Shown: piece by piece, positions 63,730 to 64,000 of the stretch
Position numbering within the stretch: the stretch's first letter is position 1
Layout: every line of letters starts with the position of its first letter
Assembly (NCBI GenBank): GCA_021713395.1
Contig: JAKJJT010000002.1
Span: 124,001 to 188,000, forward strand
Direction of reading: 5' to 3'
Length of the DNA: 64,000 bases
Origin: Thiotrichales bacterium 19S9-11
GTDB taxonomy: Bacteria > Pseudomonadota > Gammaproteobacteria > Francisellales > Francisellaceae
Notes under the pieces: generated by a model
What the model was told of the DNA's origin: nothing
Seen by the model: the letters and a program-made list of their open reading frames with translations, nothing else
The model's database searches: none
Position numbers and translations under genes: made by a program

Positions 63730-64000
63730 TTAAACAAATGAAGGCGATACTTGAAAATATTTTTCAAGCACTGGAATAACTTTTGTATCTGCAACAAAAA
63801 CAATCAAATGGTCATTCTCTTGAATTTCAACATCATCATGCGCAATAATAACCTCATTTTCCCGATAAATTGCACCACAGCGCACTGATGGAGGTAAAGC
63901 TAATTTATCAATTGTTTTTCCAATAATATCAGAGGTCTCTTTATTTCCATGAACAATCACTTCAATTGCTTCACAACTACCACCTAAAATAGAATAAACA
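63730..64000 (-). CDS. trkA: Potassium uptake regulator TrkA, C-terminal part (cut by window end)
   Basis: The frame is open to the right edge; the segment upstream of the GTG at 63960 reads YSILGGSCEAIE, so no start is visible. About 90 residues form one TrkA_C (RCK_C) domain. It begins EAIEVIVHG and continues IIGKTIDKLALPPSVRCGAIYRE, EVIIAHDDVEIQENDHLIVFV and LEKYFQVSP. The ending in a single RCK_C with FQVSP-like tail fits TrkA. Its neighbour TrkH is outside the window. Confidence 0.9.
   Translation of the reverse strand, partial: VYSILGGSCEAIEVIVHGNKETSDIIGKTIDKLALPPSVRCGAIYRENEVIIAHDDVEIQENDHLIVFVADTKVIPVLEKYFQVSPSFV

Noticed and set aside
1-64000. tRNA, rRNA, CRISPR arrays and riboswitches
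   Set aside because: I looked in the longer gaps between genes and found no cloverleaf-like GC-rich segment, no regular spacer-repeat array and no conserved riboswitch core. Small RNAs cannot be excluded by eye.

Overview
This is a 64 kb stretch of an AT-rich gammaproteobacterial chromosome. The conserved genes fix the class: ApaH, IHF-beta, MnmE, RecN, SthA, RnfB-Nth, SspA, HtpG, UvrC with a GacA/UvrY-type regulator, MurJ, RpoH, ZapE, RpoS, MsbA-LpxK, Cca, HldD-WaaA-IspA and TrkA. Several features would fit an intracellular or host-associated lineage such as Legionellales, Piscirickettsia or Francisella relatives: long unrecognised proteins with Glu-rich C-termini, GadC-like amino-acid transporters, a Fic protein, a PQ-loop transporter and decaying genes. 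The genus cannot be fixed from sequence reading alone.

Layout. 1-2791: apaH (cut by the window edge), a small membrane protein, ihfB and mnmE. 2792-6051: three unrecognised leftward genes, one with a degenerate protein-kinase layout, with a Fur-box-like palindrome upstream. 6284-10989: APC transporter, recN, sthA. 10995-15437: a patchy accessory region with a Fic protein, an internally deleted fatty-acid hydroxylase pseudogene, an Rpn-nuclease remnant, a hypothetical gene behind a T13 tract, a scrap of a second fic 3' end, a MAPEG protein and an AAA/DUF4143 ATPase. 15580-17309: rnfB-nth-DUF1841. 17412-21819: a cusBA-type metal efflux operon. 22021-23475: a Bax-inhibitor-1 protein and tusDC without tusB. 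23476-26217: an HlyD adaptor with a FUSC exporter split into two genes.

26306-31303: a tight leftward operon sspA-ribD-sohB-holB-yhbY-hemB. 31502-38241: PQ-loop transporter, htpG with a good sigma-32 promoter, higBA toxin-antitoxin with a palindromic operator, the uvrY-uvrC pair and a regulator with a duplicated HTH region. 38595-43747: ArsC-like protein, nadC, an aminopeptidase P, a lipoprotein and a second GadC-like transporter. 43693-48315: a leftward block SH3 protein-rpoH-gloB-mazG-murJ. 48541-56108: rluC, zapE, an MFS transporter, rpoS and the lipid A genes msbA-lpxK. 56243-64000: cca, another unrecognised protein, the LPS-core and isoprenoid operon hldD-waaA-ispA, a GGDEF-EAL protein and the 3' end of trkA.

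Taken together, the window is rich in stress and stationary-phase regulators (RpoS, RpoH, UvrY, SspA, IHF, c-di-GMP turnover) and in envelope biogenesis (MsbA, LpxK, HldD, WaaA, MurJ). Genes are packed very tightly: seven convergent pairs abut or overlap at their stop codons. I saw no tRNA, rRNA, CRISPR array or intact insertion sequence.
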